Part shown: positions 1 through 12,849 of the stretch, piece after piece | Layout of the letters: each line of letters starts with the position of its first letter | How positions within the stretch are numbered: the first letter of the stretch is position 1 | Assembly (NCBI GenBank): GCA_040437565.1 | Contig: JBDOQK010000011.1 | Coordinates: forward strand, 62,001 to 126,000 | Direction: 5' to 3' | From: Albugo candida | Taxonomy: Eukaryota; Oomycota; Peronosporomycetes; Albuginales | DNA: 64,000 bases | The notes under the pieces: model-generated | The model's input: only the letters and a program-made list of their open reading frames with translations | The model's database searches: none | What the model was told of the DNA's origin: nothing | Made by a program: the position numbers and the translations under genes

Positions 1-240
1 ACAGACACAGCCCCGGATTCTTTAGTCTACTTCTAGTGATGTGGCAACCTTTGTGAGTCACCCGGCCTTGAGTTACTGCATGATTGTTGATCAGTCATCA
101 CCCCTATGTGATGACATGGACAGATACCCTTACCACTATCGTGACGGTACAGGGGGTAAGGGTGGTATAGATGGTACATGTGGTGCTATCACTGCCTCGT
201 GATAGGGTGAACCACAGGCAAGTGCAAGTGTGAACTACAC
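1..240. other. Window start, no gene recognised
   Basis: No reading frame here has recognisable coding character. The stretch near 20-45 (a TTAGTCTA-CTTCTAGT block) weakly resembles the block near 12468-12495, so both may derive from the same repeat family that borders the LINE remains. This is a visual match only. Confidence 0.3.
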
Positions 241-1560
241 CAAACGTCCCACTTTAACTGAACTTATCCAATCACAGGAATCGTTGCGTAAATACAAGGC
301 TACAGCTCAAGCGAAATCTTGCCTAGAGCTCCCAAAGCCGAAATCTTCGGATATCGAGGCTATAATGCGACTATATGCAGACGGGGAGCACCCAGAGTGG
401 TCTTTCTAGGCTGCAAAATTGGAAGCAGCAAGAACTTCCAAATCCGGAAAGCCATCTTCCCCATGGTCTTAGAGACGGGACAGTCATTGACCCGTACTCC
501 TTGACCTCCGTAATTCAAAACCATGGCAAATCGGTCTGTAAAAGCTTACTGGAGTGCCGATCAATCGCTCAAGTGTCCAAAAAGCCTGGGTGAAACGTCA
601 GGGTGATGGTCACCACGGAGGATGCCTGCCAACAGCTGGAGTACCAGGTAGTGACTATCCTTATGAAGAATTGTTTTTCCGAGAGTTCGATACTCTTGAA
701 ACAAAATACTACCTCGATGTCTTCGGAGTAGGCGTGGAGGAAGACCGAACCAACATCTTCACCTCTCTTTATAGACTGGGGTGTCAGGTGTACGATACCT
801 TCCGCGAAATTGTTTCCACTAAACAAGTGGTGATATCGCCTTGGAGACTCTATTTTGTCTCTTCGACATGCCCCCCGCAGCTGGTTCGACTTGACAAAGG
901 GATTGAACAAATCGCTTACGCAAACCGCTCTGCCCAGTAAGGAGAAAAATGCTCTCATTTCAACGGAATGAGCAGGTTTCGGTCAGCTTGGACCTTACTG
1001 CTTGGAGTTAAGATTCACATCAGGAGCTCCGGGAGCACACAGCAACCGTGCACAAACCATTACCAAACCCAAACAACAATCAGAAACAGTAACAAAGTCA
1101 AAAAAAGAAAAACAAAAAGAAACACGGCGACTAAGGCACTCGTGGTCACCTCAAAAAAGGTGGAGAAGATAGTTCCAAGTCAGGACTTGGAGATGAGTCA
1201 ACCGGAAAGAAAACTCTCGGACCAAATTTCGTTGGAGTTCAACTCTACTCCGAATATCACACCACCGGGCACCCCGAAACTTATGAAACCACCCTCCCAC
1301 TCCTCATACTTGAGGAAAAACTATCTCCACCCGTATTATCGGAACCAGTGGATTGGGATGGGATTATCGACATGCAGTTGGCACATTCGTGCAGTAAACG
1401 CTACCGTCTGTACCCATTTCGCCACATGGATTGAAGGCACGCCATTGTGCTCTACCTGGTTTGCTGACCAAGAATTGTTTTTCTATTCTTGCGGAAATAA
1501 AGGTGAGGATAAAGGAAGTCGAAGCGGGTGGCAACCCGGAGCGTGAGCACGGTTCCAAAT
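241..1560 (+). mobile_element. LINE ORF1-like remnant
   Basis: Broken plus-strand coding remains lie ahead of the endonuclease at 3292-4345. The clearest part is at 614-940: a stretch around YEELFFREFDTLETKYYLD is followed by a region with TFREIVSTKQV, WRLYFVSS and EQIAYANRS. I recall similar text in nucleic-acid-binding ORF1 proteins of oomycete LINEs, but this is recollection and not a search result. Several in-frame stops show it is decayed. The section at 1030-1560 is rich in K, T and S and could be the rest of ORF1. Order and strand agree with the endonuclease and reverse transcriptase downstream, so I treat it as the 5' part of one LINE copy. An unrelated ORF is possible. Confidence 0.4.
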
Positions 1561-3079
1561 GATCCCCGTGAAAGCTCGGATGCCAGAAAAGGTAGACACT
1601 TCAAAAGGGGCTGCTCATTTTTTTTGGAAACGCCACACGAAAATTAACAATGTGGCACGGCCAATCCAGGTTGGCGAGTTCGGAGAGCTAATGGAAATTG
1701 ATTTCAAAAATGCCATCCACACGGTCCGACCAGACAAGCTTACCCCAAGCCGATGCATGTATCTCTCATGTACGCAGGCTGGTACAGTTCTGTACCAGCC
1801 CGGACAAAATCATCCGGACAGCGCTTGATCATCCGAACTCAATGAGTGCTTTTCTACTTGCGTGTATGGAGTCAAATGATGTGCTTTGGATGGCGTGGCG
1901 CATCCTCTCATGATTCATAGCGTTTTTGATTTTCATGACTCGAATCAAGATGTTATGTTTGCGACAAGATGGAGTTGACATGTTGGTGAGAAGGTTCCAT
2001 CAAAGCGTGACGTCATGTTCAAGAAAATAGCGTCGTAGTGGAATCAGCGCCCGAAGAAGCTCTCGATTTGACAAGAGCAACGAAACCTCTCGCCATGATG
2101 GAACTGTACTCTTGTGTACTGACCCCGCTATTTACACAAATGATTATTGGGTCCAATATTTCAGTGAAGCGGCAGTGATTTGGAGTCCGGACCATCATTG
2201 CAGATTATTTAAAGCCAACTTGCTANNNNNNNNNNNNNNNNNNNNNNNNNNNNNNNNNNNNNNNNNNNNNNNNNNNNNNNNNNNNNNNNNNNNNNNNNNN
2301 NNNNNNNNNNNNNNNNNNNNNNNNNGAATTGTTTTTCTATTCTTGCGGAAATAAAGGTGAGGATAAAGGAAGTCGAAGCGGGTGGCAACCCGGAGCGTGA
2401 GCACGGTTCCAAATGATCCCCGTGAAAGCTCGGATGCCAGAAAAGGTAGACACTTCAAAAGGGGCTGCTCATTTTTTTTGGAAACGCCACACGAAAATTA
2501 ACAATGTGGCACGGCCAATCCAGGTTGGCGAGTTCGGAGAGCTAATGGAAATTGATTTCAAAAATGCCATCCACACGGTCCGACCAGACAAGCTTACCCC
2601 AAGCCGATGCATGTATCTCTCATGTACGCAGGCTGGTACAGTTCTGTACCAGCCCGGACAAAATCATCCGGACAGCGCTTGATCATCCGAACTCAATGAG
2701 TGCTTTTCTACTTGCGTGTATGGAGTCAAATGATGTGCTTTGGATGGCGTGGCGCATCCTCTCATGATTCATAGCGTTTTTGATTTTCATGACTCGAATC
2801 AAGATGTTATGTTTGCGACAAGATGGAGTTGACATGTTGGTGAGAAGGTTCCATCAAAGCGTGACGTCATGTTCAAGAAAATAGCGTCGTAGTGGAATCA
2901 GCGCCCGAAGAAGCTCTCGATTTGACAAGAGCAACGAAACCTCTCGCCATGATGGAACTGTACTCTTGTGTACTGACCCCGCTATTTACACAAATGATTA
3001 TTGGGTCCAATAATTCAGTGAAGCGGCAGTGATTTGGAGTCCGGACCATCATTGCAGATTATTTAAAGCCAACTTGCTA
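1472..3079. repeat. 754-bp direct duplication around an N gap (assembly overlap)
   Basis: Bases 1472-2225 recur at 2326-3079 in the same orientation. The first copy ends at the first N and the second begins right after the last N (gap 2226-2325). I see one difference, T at 2159 against A at 3013. Exact abutment to the gap is the signature of two contig ends that overlap but were not merged, so this is probably one genomic copy. No gene is recognised in the repeated unit, which lies between the ORF1-like and endonuclease parts of the LINE. Confidence 0.85.
2226..2325. other. Assembly gap 1 (100 N)
   Basis: One hundred N, flanked by the 754-bp duplicated overlap described at 1472-3079. Confidence 0.99.
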
Positions 3080-3291
3080 CTACCGTCGTCACGCTCGAAA
3101 GCAGGCAACAAGTATTGGTCCCAATAATTTGGAGAGAAATGAAGAGGGGTTCCTTTCAGTGATATCGACGATCTCTCCCTCTAACCTTCTTTTTACCAGC
3201 AAATTAGAAACGCTACAACTATCCATCCAAGACGATGAGGAAGAAGAAGAACGCTGTTCCCCTTCAGCGTAAATGCTAAGGGCTCATCGAT

Positions 3292-4345
3292 TATTTTTTT
3301 ATGTCAAAGTGGAACAATATTTCAACACTCATGGTGAATGTCAATGGAATTCATAAAAATCGTGCTCAAATATCAGCTGGAAAGAGGTATCTTACTTCGA
3401 TCCTATCACAGCAAATCATTTTTCATTTTCAAGAAACCAAGTTTCACGATGACAACCAACTGGAATCATTTCAGTTTTTATTACATTCAAAAATGCAGCA
3501 CAAATAATTTGTTCATGACCAAAGCAGTACATTTATCCATCCAACTCAAATTTGCAGTGGTGGTGTGATGATAATCCTTCGTTCAGACTTTTCTGATTGC
3601 ACAAAAGCTAAGCAACGCAGCTTATGAAGCATTCGCTATATTGGTTTGAATTTTCTCATTCACGATGCACCGGTGTATATTCACAGTGTATATGCACCGG
3701 TCAAGGCCGACGAAAGAGTGCATTTCCTTGAGGTATTTCTCTCAATACTTTCGATTCGACCGCAACACACCTTGCATTTGGTGATTGAACACAATACCAT
3801 AGCCAGCTATCGAGGCTTCGAGCGGAACAAGTCGACACGAACCAAGTCGAGTAGCGTGTTTGGAAATGGCTACGCAGTTTAAGAGGGGGAGGGGTTAGAC
3901 GCTTGGCGAATTTAACATCCGACTGACGAAGTATTTACAGGACCATTACCGCGCAAGAATCGACTCGATTACATCTGCATGTCGGAAGAGCTATTTAATA
4001 TGGTATACAGAACCTCCGATTATTTCCGTCACGACATGCAGGAGGTCATCTTGCACAACACGTAACTTTTGCAAATACAACTCAACCTCCAGGGCGGGGA
4101 TACTCTAATTGTTCGTTACGACTATTTGATTATCCTCATCTTGTCGCAGCAATCAAATCGGAAGCGAATTTGGTGCTCGAACAGTTGCGGACAATTACGA
4201 ATCCCGAAAAATTGTGGGAAAGCTGGAAGACGAAAATCAAGAAGCAGGTTTATGGAATTGAGAAAAAGAGTGCACAAGATAGCGAACATATTGAGTCGAG
4301 CCTGTATGGAGACTTGCGCTTTACTTGTTATATTTGTGACTGAAA
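3292..4345 (+). mobile_element. LINE endonuclease (APE-type) remnant
   Basis: The frame from 3301 reads like the start of a LINE ORF2 endonuclease: STLMVNVNGIHKNRAQ corresponds to the LNVNG(L/I) opening of the domain, and FHFQETKFHD to the QET motif that binds metal. The frame from 3646 holds YIHSVYAPVKADERVHF, matching the 'N/S-VYAP' strand, followed by HLVIEHN where GDFN would be expected. Near 3957-3990 RKNRLDYICMS resembles the S-R-ID-YI-S motif near the end of the domain. Several stops and frame changes show it is dead. The reverse transcriptase of what seems to be the same element resumes beyond 9803, after a nested insertion. Confidence 0.7.
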
Positions 4346-4434
4346 AGATCTAGGTCCTTTGTTTGCTGATCTGTGCTGCTTCTAAGCCTATCCTTATAGA
4401 TACTTCTAGAAGGTTCGTAGTGACTTCATATCAT

Positions 4435-5375
4435 GACGTCAGACTGTGACGTCAGGGCATATCCAATATGCCTTTAGTTGTGTGACCTTAACACACCCGG
4501 ATACGTTCTCTGTCGTGCCGCGCGTACCCGGCGAACTGACATCTTTTCGGTCTTGCCTTCGCGTTGGCGTTCCCAAAAATCCTGTACTACCCGCTGCCAG
4601 TGGGAAACGGGACTGATAGCTTTCTCGCGCTCCCAAGTACTATCGCACTCCGGGAGGACGTGTCATTCTACTAGCCATTCTGGTTGACGGCTGCGATGGT
4701 GACGACGAAGCCACTTTTCCACAATGTGTAGTTGTTCTCCTGTATCTAAATATAGGATAACTCGCGATGCTTTCGGAATCGGTCGTCCAGCGAGCTCAGA
4801 GGCATTCGGCTTGTATGGAGAGAATAGGCCGACGTTTAATGATGAGTATAGTCTCTTCATATTTCGCTGTAGCTTTAACCTAGCTACATTCGGGCTGATC
4901 ATCATGATTATCTCAAACGGTCCAACCTTTCTGGCCGCGAACTTTTCTTTCTTCAACTCAATGTGAGCGTTTACTGTCTTGATTGGCAGGTTTCTGGTAT
5001 TCAACAGACCTAAGTCACCGACATTGAAGGTGAGACTTGTTCTTTTAGCGTTAAGTACTTCTTCTGCCTTTCCTGGGCTTGTTCTAGGTTTTCACGTGCT
5101 TAACGCACTAGGTCTTGACGGGCCTTGGAGAACTTCAAGGCGAATTCTGAGGTTGCTTGTGGATCCCGAACCTCGGAGTCTCTGTATTGGTGAGCAATCA
5201 GATTGTATACCTTTTAAACGGGGTGAGCTTAGTTGAAGCATTCACCGAGACGGCGTGCGCGTACTCTACGCGCTACCAGGTAGCTTGAACCAATTTTCTC
5301 TGCTGTACGATACCAGACAGCGTAATGCGTCTTCTAAGACCAAGTTTTTGGCGTTCTGTTTGTCCTCCTGCTTGC
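4435..5375 (-). mobile_element. Ty3/gypsy fossil, integrase C-terminal part
   Basis: On the minus strand the frame 5004-4663 carries KKEKFAARKVGPFEIIM and LYSSLNVGLFSPYKP, the usual text of the integrase C-terminal (GPY/F-type) domain of Ty3/gypsy elements. Upstream, near 5200-5370, are remnants of the end of the integrase core. The fragment is broken in several places. Its partner with RNase H and the front of integrase lies at 8386-9702 on the same strand, with a hAT transposon between them. About 230 bp below 4663 may include the 3' LTR, which I could not delimit. Confidence 0.75.
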
Positions 5376-5417
5376 ACCCTATTTATGGCTTCTCTATCTA
5401 GGACAACGGAGGTTTCG

Positions 5418-5613
5418 CTAGGACACTGTCCTTGGATTAAATTCATCAAAATCGGTTACTCTAGGNNNNNNNNNNNNNNNNNNNNNNNNNNNNNNNNNNN
5501 NNNNNNNNNNNNNNNNNNNNNNNNNNNNNNNNNNNNNNNNNNNNNNNNNNNNNNNNNNNNNNNNNCTAGGACACTGTCCTTGGATTAAATTCATCAAAAT
5601 CGGTTACTCTAGG
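5418..5613. repeat. 48-bp direct duplication around an N gap (assembly overlap)
   Basis: Bases 5418-5465 and 5566-5613 are identical and abut gap 5466-5565 on either side. This is most simply one copy of the left end of the hAT element, with the contig overlap left unmerged. Confidence 0.85.
5466..5565. other. Assembly gap 2 (100 N)
   Basis: One hundred N with the 48-bp duplicated flanks noted at 5418-5613. Confidence 0.99.
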
Positions 5614-8385
5614 ACAAAGCTACCTTGTTCAAACGAAAAAAAGTATGGGATATGCGATCTTAAAGAAGCACTGCTATTTCAACTTGTTGTTTGCTTGATT
5701 GCCACCACTTTACTTTTTGCAATAGCTTCTTCTTGCACTTTCCCGCCTCTTTACTCACCACTTGCAATTTTCAGGTTTGTTTTTTTATTCCTCTTCTTTC
5801 ATCATTACATCAATGACTTCATTACGTCATTACTCCTCAGCACAGATCAGGAGATCACATTTATAAATCATAACATCATAATTATAACATCACGTTCTGC
5901 TATCGTCCTATCGTAATATTGTAATAATATTCACATAGCAAATAGCAAAGATAGCTCTTCATATAAAGAGCTCACAAATTTGCGGGATGAAGGACCAAAA
6001 AGAAGAGTGGCCGAACCCAACCAAGGAGACGATGGTAAAAAGCGCCAATTCGAATGGAAGGATACACACGCACAGCACTTTGGGCTTCGAATTGAAGAAA
6101 GACATGCTATGACATCAAGAGTTTTATTACGGCTTCTTGTCGTTTCTGTGCAACCGTCGGTCGAGAAGAATAACTTTTCACTGACGAAGAAAAGAATGGG
6201 ATTGAAAAAAATGCGAGAGAAGACATATAATATTGTGGATGTTTTGGAAGAAATGCAAGAAGCAGCAGCAGCTGCAACGAAGAAGATTCGCAAACCTTCC
6301 AATGATATCAAGCAATGGAGCAATGCATTCCGTACCGACAACATTCGTAATCATATGCATGATCAGCATCTAAAGAAATGGTGTTAGTAAACAGCGCTTC
6401 TCGAAAGTGTTCGTTTGGAGAGCCTTTCAGGTGCTACCAAGAAAGGTGATCCAACACCGCAGTTTGATAAGCTTAAGTCATTTTTTTCAACTTCCTACAT
6501 CCCGGCGTTTTTCACAAGGAGAGTAACATGTCAAAGACTACTATAGCAATCTCGAGGAACATGTCGATGATTTGATTCCGGGGACATTGTTTGACGTGGA
6601 CGACAATGACGAAGAAAATCAAGCGCTATCTTCCGCCAGATCCCTTTTCACGCCGGTCATAGAAATTTCAAAAGAAGGAGAAGCTTTGCCAGTCGTTGCC
6701 AGCTATGCTGTGGTTATCAAAAATGCATCGCAACTTACGGAAGTGCAGAGTCTTTTGACGTGCGGTCTATCCTTCTCTCAATGTGCAAAAGTTGTAACAA
6801 TGTCCGAGAGCAGTAAAGTCAAGCGTCAAAGCTTGGCTCGAATCACTTGTGCACTAAGCCTAGAGATGCTCAGTGAGTTACTAAGACGAGAGTGGACGTT
6901 CTCTATTAGGATAGATGCTTCTACTGATTCCTATGATAATTCTTTGCTGGAATCCCACGTAAGGCTTTCCACAGAAGCTGACATATGCAATTTCTACGTT
7001 GTTGCGATCCCAATGTATGATAACCACAATGGGGAAGCTATGTTCGAATTATTGAATCATTTCTTGACAGCTATCGATAGTCATTGGAGACAAAAAATGG
7101 AGTTACAACAGATGGTGCTGCTTCGATGACCGGACTTCGCAGAGGATTGGCTTCACGATTGCAGGCTGTTGCTTCGCCAGTTAGGTACAGGATGTGGTGT
7201 AGGGCTCATCAACTTGACCTCGCGTTGAAGAAAGCTTTCCAATCGCTACCGGAAGACCTCATGAGCACTCTCACTACCATGATCGGCTATTTCTGACGTC
7301 AACAGAAATTTATATCTGAGATGAAATGAAAAAGCCCTAACTACATCACAGTCCGCTGGTCCCCTTTGGATCAGGTAGCCTCCTGGTATCGGCAGCATCG
7401 AGACCGTGTGATGACCTTACTCATGGAAAAAGATGTCTCCTGGCGGCCAAACGATGAGTGCTGGTTGATGTTGATTTTCTTCAAAAGTTCCTGGACGTGA
7501 TGAAATCCACCAGTGAATCACTCCAGGGAAACAACATGACGCTTGGTCAGCAAATCATCCAACTATCTAGTATTATCAGACCTTGAAAGCGCGATCGATG
7601 GATCTCGGACTACAAATGTGAATATAAAAGAGAATGATATTTACTTGAAGATGCGGGAATTGTAAAGCGGGGACCTTTCTGTGTGAAGTGCGCGAAGGCG
7701 CTTGAGCAGGTGCAATCGACAAGCCTGCTTGCACTCTATCGCGCTGAAACTGAATGAGGAAGCTGTGGATGCTGTGGTGAGTAGCTCATCTCGGATTTGT
7801 ATTCAGGCCATGCATGATGTTGCATCTATTGCTGCAGAAAGGGACATACAGAACGAGGGTAGCTCGGCGTGTGTGCCACCTGCCCTGCCTTTGGAATCTT
7901 CAGAACTTCCGTCAGCTGAATTCAATCATCCTTTAAGTGACCTGGAGACCAGGTTACTCCAAGGAGGTATGTTTACACTAGTGCGGACAGTGGCCAAGGA
8001 ACCTTCGTTGGAGCATTCACCGCAAAAGCCAGACAGCAATGCCTCTGGTTTTTTCAATTTCAGCAGAGCTTGGAGTCCAATCTATCGTCGTTTCCCGATT
8101 CTCTTTAAGGTAGCATATGGCTTGCTACGATTCTACCTGGTACTGTGACGGTTCAAGCAGATCAATTCAACAACCTTGAGAAGGTCGTTATCAATTGTGC
8201 TGACAGGGATATAAACGAGGGTTGATTAATAAAGTTATGAAATACAATCCAGGCTCAATTGAAATGGTCTAAGATTATATTGTGTATATTAGTATGGCTG
8301 TCCTTGTATGTCCTAGATTCATCCTCGAAATTGGTTAAAAATAATCTATATCAGGACAGTACGCCAATGTCCTTAATAAGTCAGG

Positions 8386-9702
8386 CCTGTCTGTGAGCAG
8401 TCGTCATACTTAGCTTGACACCCATTTTGTCAATTGGAGATTTCCAGAATTTTGCCGTGAACTTCGAATCCCGATCGCTGATGATAACCTTCGTTAGTCC
8501 ATGATGTCGGACTACGGCGTCGAAAAAATCAAAAAAGTAATTTTATAATTTAAAAAATTAAATAAATCTCCGGTGTCTTTCGAGTCGGCAGTCGTATACG
8601 TTGGTGCATAATTGGGTCTCTTGGACAGCTTGTCTACAACCGCACTTAGCATCATACCCTTCCGACACGGGTAGCCCAGTGATGAAGTCCATTGGCACTA
8701 CTTCCCAGCATTCCTCCGGAGTGGGGATAGGAATCATTAATCATTTCTTTCGCTGGCTGTTTGACTTCCATCGAGCGCATGTTTGACATGTCTCGACGTA
8801 CTTCTGCACCGTCTCAAGTATCTTCGGCCAGTAGTACAATTGTTTTAACTTCATGTAAGTTCTGCGAACTCCTGAATGTGCTGCTGTGGCTGCATCGTAA
8901 ACTAATCTTGCTTCAGATATAGGAGTTCTTTGTCTATTATGAAGTTGTTCTTCGCCTTCTTTGTTTTCAATATCTTTTTGAAAAAATTGTCTTTGCGATA
9001 TCCTTGCTGAAACGCTTTTCGCACTTTGTTGCTGAGATGTGCGCACGCAAGGTGAGCTCGGCGTTGTGGCTTTGCTTCTAAGTGACTACTACCGAAGACT
9101 CCCCCCGTAACTCCACATCGTCGAGTAAGAGTTGGGTGACATCGAGGGGGAATGAAGTAGAATGAGGGCAGAGTGAAAAATGTGCCCATAGAAAAGATTG
9201 GTGTTTCGATTACAGTCAACTATACACACATGTACGACGTACGACACATCGGGAACATGGGTAAGAGGTACAGCGAATTCGTCAGAATGCTCTCTAGACA
9301 TGACTGGACAAGATAATGCGTCGGCCACGACATTTGACCGTTCTTTTTCATGATGTAAGACAAAGTCGAACTGGGAAAAGAACGTCAACATTCGTGCCAT
9401 CTTTGGAAACACCTTTGAATGGTGGAGCATCCACTTACACGCTAAATTGTCGGTATAGACTGAAAAGTGTCAATGGAGTTACAGACGCCGCATTTCTTTT
9501 CTAGAGCCGTCTTGATGGCTAACAGCTCTTTCTCGTGAGCTGGCCATTTTAAAAGCAATGGCGTGGTCGTTCCCGTCGATACGTTGTTTTCTTTAAGAAG
9601 ACCACCCATGCAGAGTACAGAAGCATCCGTTGTTACGATGAAAGGGTGAGAAAAGCCCGGCAACTTCAGAGTCGGTGACTAGTGAAGTGCGAGTTTTCCT
9701 CA
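8386..9702 (-). mobile_element. Ty3/gypsy fossil, RNase H and integrase front
   Basis: Reading down the minus strand there is an RNase H region (9663-9442 with GFSHPFIVTTDASV and HEKELLAIKTAL, then 9430-9089 with FDFVLHHEKERSNVVADAL). Next is the integrase zinc-binding and linker region at 9046-8741 (AHSGVRRTYMKLKQLYYWPK and YVETCQTCARWK). The start of the integrase core lies around 8690-8400 (MDFITGLPVSEGYD and VIISDRDSKFTAKFW). It is broken, with several interruptions. The order RNase H then integrase is that of Ty3/gypsy. The remainder of integrase lies at 4435-5375, beyond the hAT insertion. The upstream end is hidden by the gap at 9703-9802. Confidence 0.85.
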
Positions 9703-9802
9703 NNNNNNNNNNNNNNNNNNNNNNNNNNNNNNNNNNNNNNNNNNNNNNNNNNNNNNNNNNNNNNNNNNNNNNNNNNNNNNNNNNNNNNNNNNNNNNNNNN
9801 NN
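9703..9802. other. Assembly gap 3 (100 N)
   Basis: One hundred N between the gypsy RNase H region and the LINE reverse transcriptase. Unlike most gaps here, I see no duplicated flank longer than 2 bp, so real sequence of unknown length may be missing. Confidence 0.99.
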
Positions 9803-12240
9803 CACTAGGCAATCACATTGTTAAGGATCACGAGGTGATACTGGCAACTTTCGATCGATTGCACTGCTCTGTGTCGATGTAGAAGTACTTTCAGAAGCGT
9901 TGGTGCATCGATTGCAACGGTTTTTGCCAGAATTGATCGATCAAGATCAGAAAGCATTTGTTCGAGGAAGGTCGATGCATCATCAAATTCGACATCTCAC
10001 CGACATACAAGACTTGGTCACTCCACGTGGATAAGAAGCGTATGCGACTTTTCTCGACTTTGCGGGAGAGAGCTTATAATCGAGTCAATTGGACGTACAT
10101 TTCCGCATTCTAGAAAGATGGGCGTTGGAAAAGGTTATATCAACTGGGTCCGTCTTTTGAAGGCTGATACGAAGGCCCAGTTGATGATCAATGGCAATAT
10201 TACACCATCTATTACACCACAACTTGGAGGGAAACAAAGCGATTCTCTCTCAGATTCAATCATATTGATGACTATCGGAACGTTAAGGAAATCTAGTTCT
10301 CATCATGAAGAACATGGCATTTGGATCAATGGCACCAATGTCGCTACTGAACTATTTTTGCGAACGATTCGACATTTGTTTCAGAAAAAAAGGTGTTTTG
10401 ACGCAAATCGAGCTCCTTCAAGTCTAGTGCGATGGACCTGGTGCGAAGTTTACCTTGAGGGTCGCATCTTTGCTCTCGTTGAATCGGACCATGCCGTGTC
10501 CTCATGTACCCAATTTGACCATAATGGTCCCGAAAAATCGGTCAAGTATTTGAGCATTCCGTTCGGCCAGACACCAACTCATTTGATGCTTTTTCAGCTC
10601 ACTTGTATGATGGGTTGTATGGATGGTTTTGACGTGCACGAACTGTTCAGGGTCGACTACTGGTTGCGCACACAATGCATTTACCACGTCTATGGCACTA
10701 CACTACATATCTGGACATTACAACGGAGACTATTCGACAATGGCAGTCGAGGCTAATCGATCTCTGCTTGGTTTGAAACACAAAAAAATCAAACGTGTTC
10801 ACCGGATCAGCAAAGCGTTTTTATAGATATGTCGACAAGATGGTGGACTACAAGCTCTTTTTTGGTGGGACGACTACAGTCACAACGCATTCAAGTCCTA
10901 CAGCACTTTGAATTCGATGAGCCAAAGATTATTACTGCGAACTGAACAGCTACTTGAACGAAATTATTACAAGTTATCCAGCCTTTCTTGAACCACACAA
11001 CCCGATAGATGTATTCACCATCGCACCACATCGACATGTCAACGAGAAAGCTCATCATCTTGATGGAAACACGCATTTGAAATGTGGCATCAGATAGACT
11101 GAAGTATTACAGTTCCAGATTTTAGAGTCATCCAACGCCGTCAGTACTACATGGAGCAACCGATGCGGTTCCACAGCGACCAAGGGTCGCACTATGAGGC
11201 TGCTTCTCGTAATATGAATACGCAAACCGTTTGGACTAATCTTGGCATGCTGGGCGAATCACATCAGACATGTCAAAAATCGCTTGCTGCAGCTTTCGAG
11301 GCCCGGAGTCTCCAGGACCTTTTTTTGAGGAAGCGACACATGTCCAGCGAATCATGCATTCGTCAACCACTACTAAAAAGATGAAGAGCTGAATATATCG
11401 GATATGGATGGGGAAATTCCACTGAGTCGACTTTACAATGAATTCACTCATATACTGAAGCGTATTCACTCGACGGTTGGTCTCATCACTTCGATCCAAC
11501 CATTCTTAAGTAGTAGATCATTTTATATGGGAGTACTCAGCAAGAAGAGGTCTAATTTTCTTCCATCTGTTTTACGCCGACAACTCTTACGAATCGTCTG
11601 AAAACCTCCCAACCAACCAAGAGTCATCTCATGTCAACAGATTGGTCATCACGGGAGAGATCGGACGCAATAGATACAGGAAGAGATCGAACATTTATGG
11701 CTACATCACGGTATCTTCTAAAACTTGTCTTACCGAAACGAAGATATACATTTTCGTCTGGCCTTTCGGATATTGCGAGTTATATCTAGTTTCTGTCTTT
11801 CAAACCATATTTATCCCGACATTACACTGCTCAAAAAGCTTTTGTGTGGAGCAGTGGAAAACGAGCAACATCTCTTTCTTGAGTGCGATCACACAGCACA
11901 ATCATAAGGGAGCTACTACCTAGTTGGGATCAGTTCATCTCATCCGGACCACGTTGGACTCATATTTCTTTTGCAATTGTTCCAACAGTACCGTCGGATT
12001 GGAAGTATTATCAGCAAATTATATCAGATTTATGATTTGCAATGCAGACGGTGACGCTGTACTTCGTCACGGACCGTTCCGAATCGTCGCCTGTTCGATA
12101 CGCGATCAACAACTCCGATAATTCCAGCATTTCCGTTATTCACACCAGGTTTAGTGCTTACGTCCAGTACTTTCGACGGCAGTATTACCACCAAGTCGCA
12201 AAGCAAGGATCAGTGGGTGGCTTTATTCAGAAGTAGAAGA
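9803..12240 (+). mobile_element. LINE reverse transcriptase region, decayed
   Basis: At 9880-10020 one plus frame reads VEVLSEALVHRLQRFLPEL, then DQKAFVRGRSMHHQIRHLTD, the classic finger-domain text of non-LTR reverse transcriptases, followed by AYATFLDFAG (the first catalytic Asp region, LDF..A). The frame 10118-10756 covers the middle of the polymerase (INWVRLLKADTKAQLMING) but is interrupted. Near 11850-11900 CGAVENEQHLFLECDHTAQS matches the C-terminal Cys-His segment after the RT in many LINEs. Multiple stops and frame changes mark a dead copy. This is probably the continuation of the element beginning around 241, separated by the gypsy/hAT nest. No poly(A) tail or target duplication was found. 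Confidence 0.75.
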
Positions 12241-12849
12241 TCATTGCTGTCGGTCCGTCACAAGCAAGTAGAACTGCATGTGAAACTCCGATTATAGCAC
12301 TAGCTCTATGGCTCCATACCCCGTGTATGGTGTACTCCAGTTTGGAAAAATTGGTAGTGAAGAACAATTTCTACCCTTTTACAAGCTGAACACAGTCTCA
12401 ACACCTCTCACATGCATTTTTCTGTATGGATATTTGTTATTTAGGATAGCCTAGGCATCTAGAGAAGTCAGTTAGTCTAATTCTAGTAATATAGTCAGCG
12501 ATATAAAGATAGGAACACGTGATTTTCTCAAAGGATACGTAAGAAAAGAGTAGGACAGTTGTAAAATTCATCCAGTTTTTATAAATTATAATCAAATTAA
12601 TTTTAGAAAAAAATTATTTTGAAGCTCAAAAAATTTAGATCGAATATTAGCACGTCAGTTTCGAATCTTCACTCGAAGTCAGAATTGGATTTTTCATTCC
12701 ATATTTAGCAGCAAAAATGTGAAGTCAGGCTGGGTCGAAAAGAGAAGGGGCACCTGTTATATTGCGCGTTTCTCGACTTCGGATAGTGCATTTAGCTTGA
12801 AGAGTGCTATAGTAGTGAGTTTCGAACCCCTACAGCTTTATCGCCTTCA
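12241..12849. other. Repeat-like spacer without gene
   Basis: No coding region recognised. The block at 12436-12460 (TGTTATTTAGGATAGCCTAG and on to CAT) is nearly identical to the one at 23527-23551 inside the copia fossil, with one difference (A or G). The two places therefore share a repeat piece of unknown origin. The area 12540-12660 is very AT-rich. Confidence 0.5.

Larger units (their letters stand above)
5376..8385 (+). mobile_element. hAT-type DNA transposon, decayed
   Basis: The plus-strand remains run in family order. A BED-like end is visible in 5980-6387 (FRTDNIRNHMHDQHLKKW). The RNase H-fold catalytic region is at 6572-7300, with FSIRIDASTDSYDN, then GVTTDGAASMTGLRRG and the MWCRAHQLDLALKKAF segment that surrounds the Cys/His of hAT transposases. 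A C-terminal dimerisation-like end is at 7900-8148 (AWSPIYRRFPILFKVAYGLL). Frames at 6572, 7084 and 7702 are broken by stops and shifts. Both edges carry imperfect inverted blocks containing ACTGTCCT and CTAGGACA (around 5417-5465 and 8308-8365). The edges coincide with where the gypsy integrase is interrupted, so this is an insertion into it. I could not find a clean 8-bp target duplication, so the ends are approximate. Confidence 0.7.
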
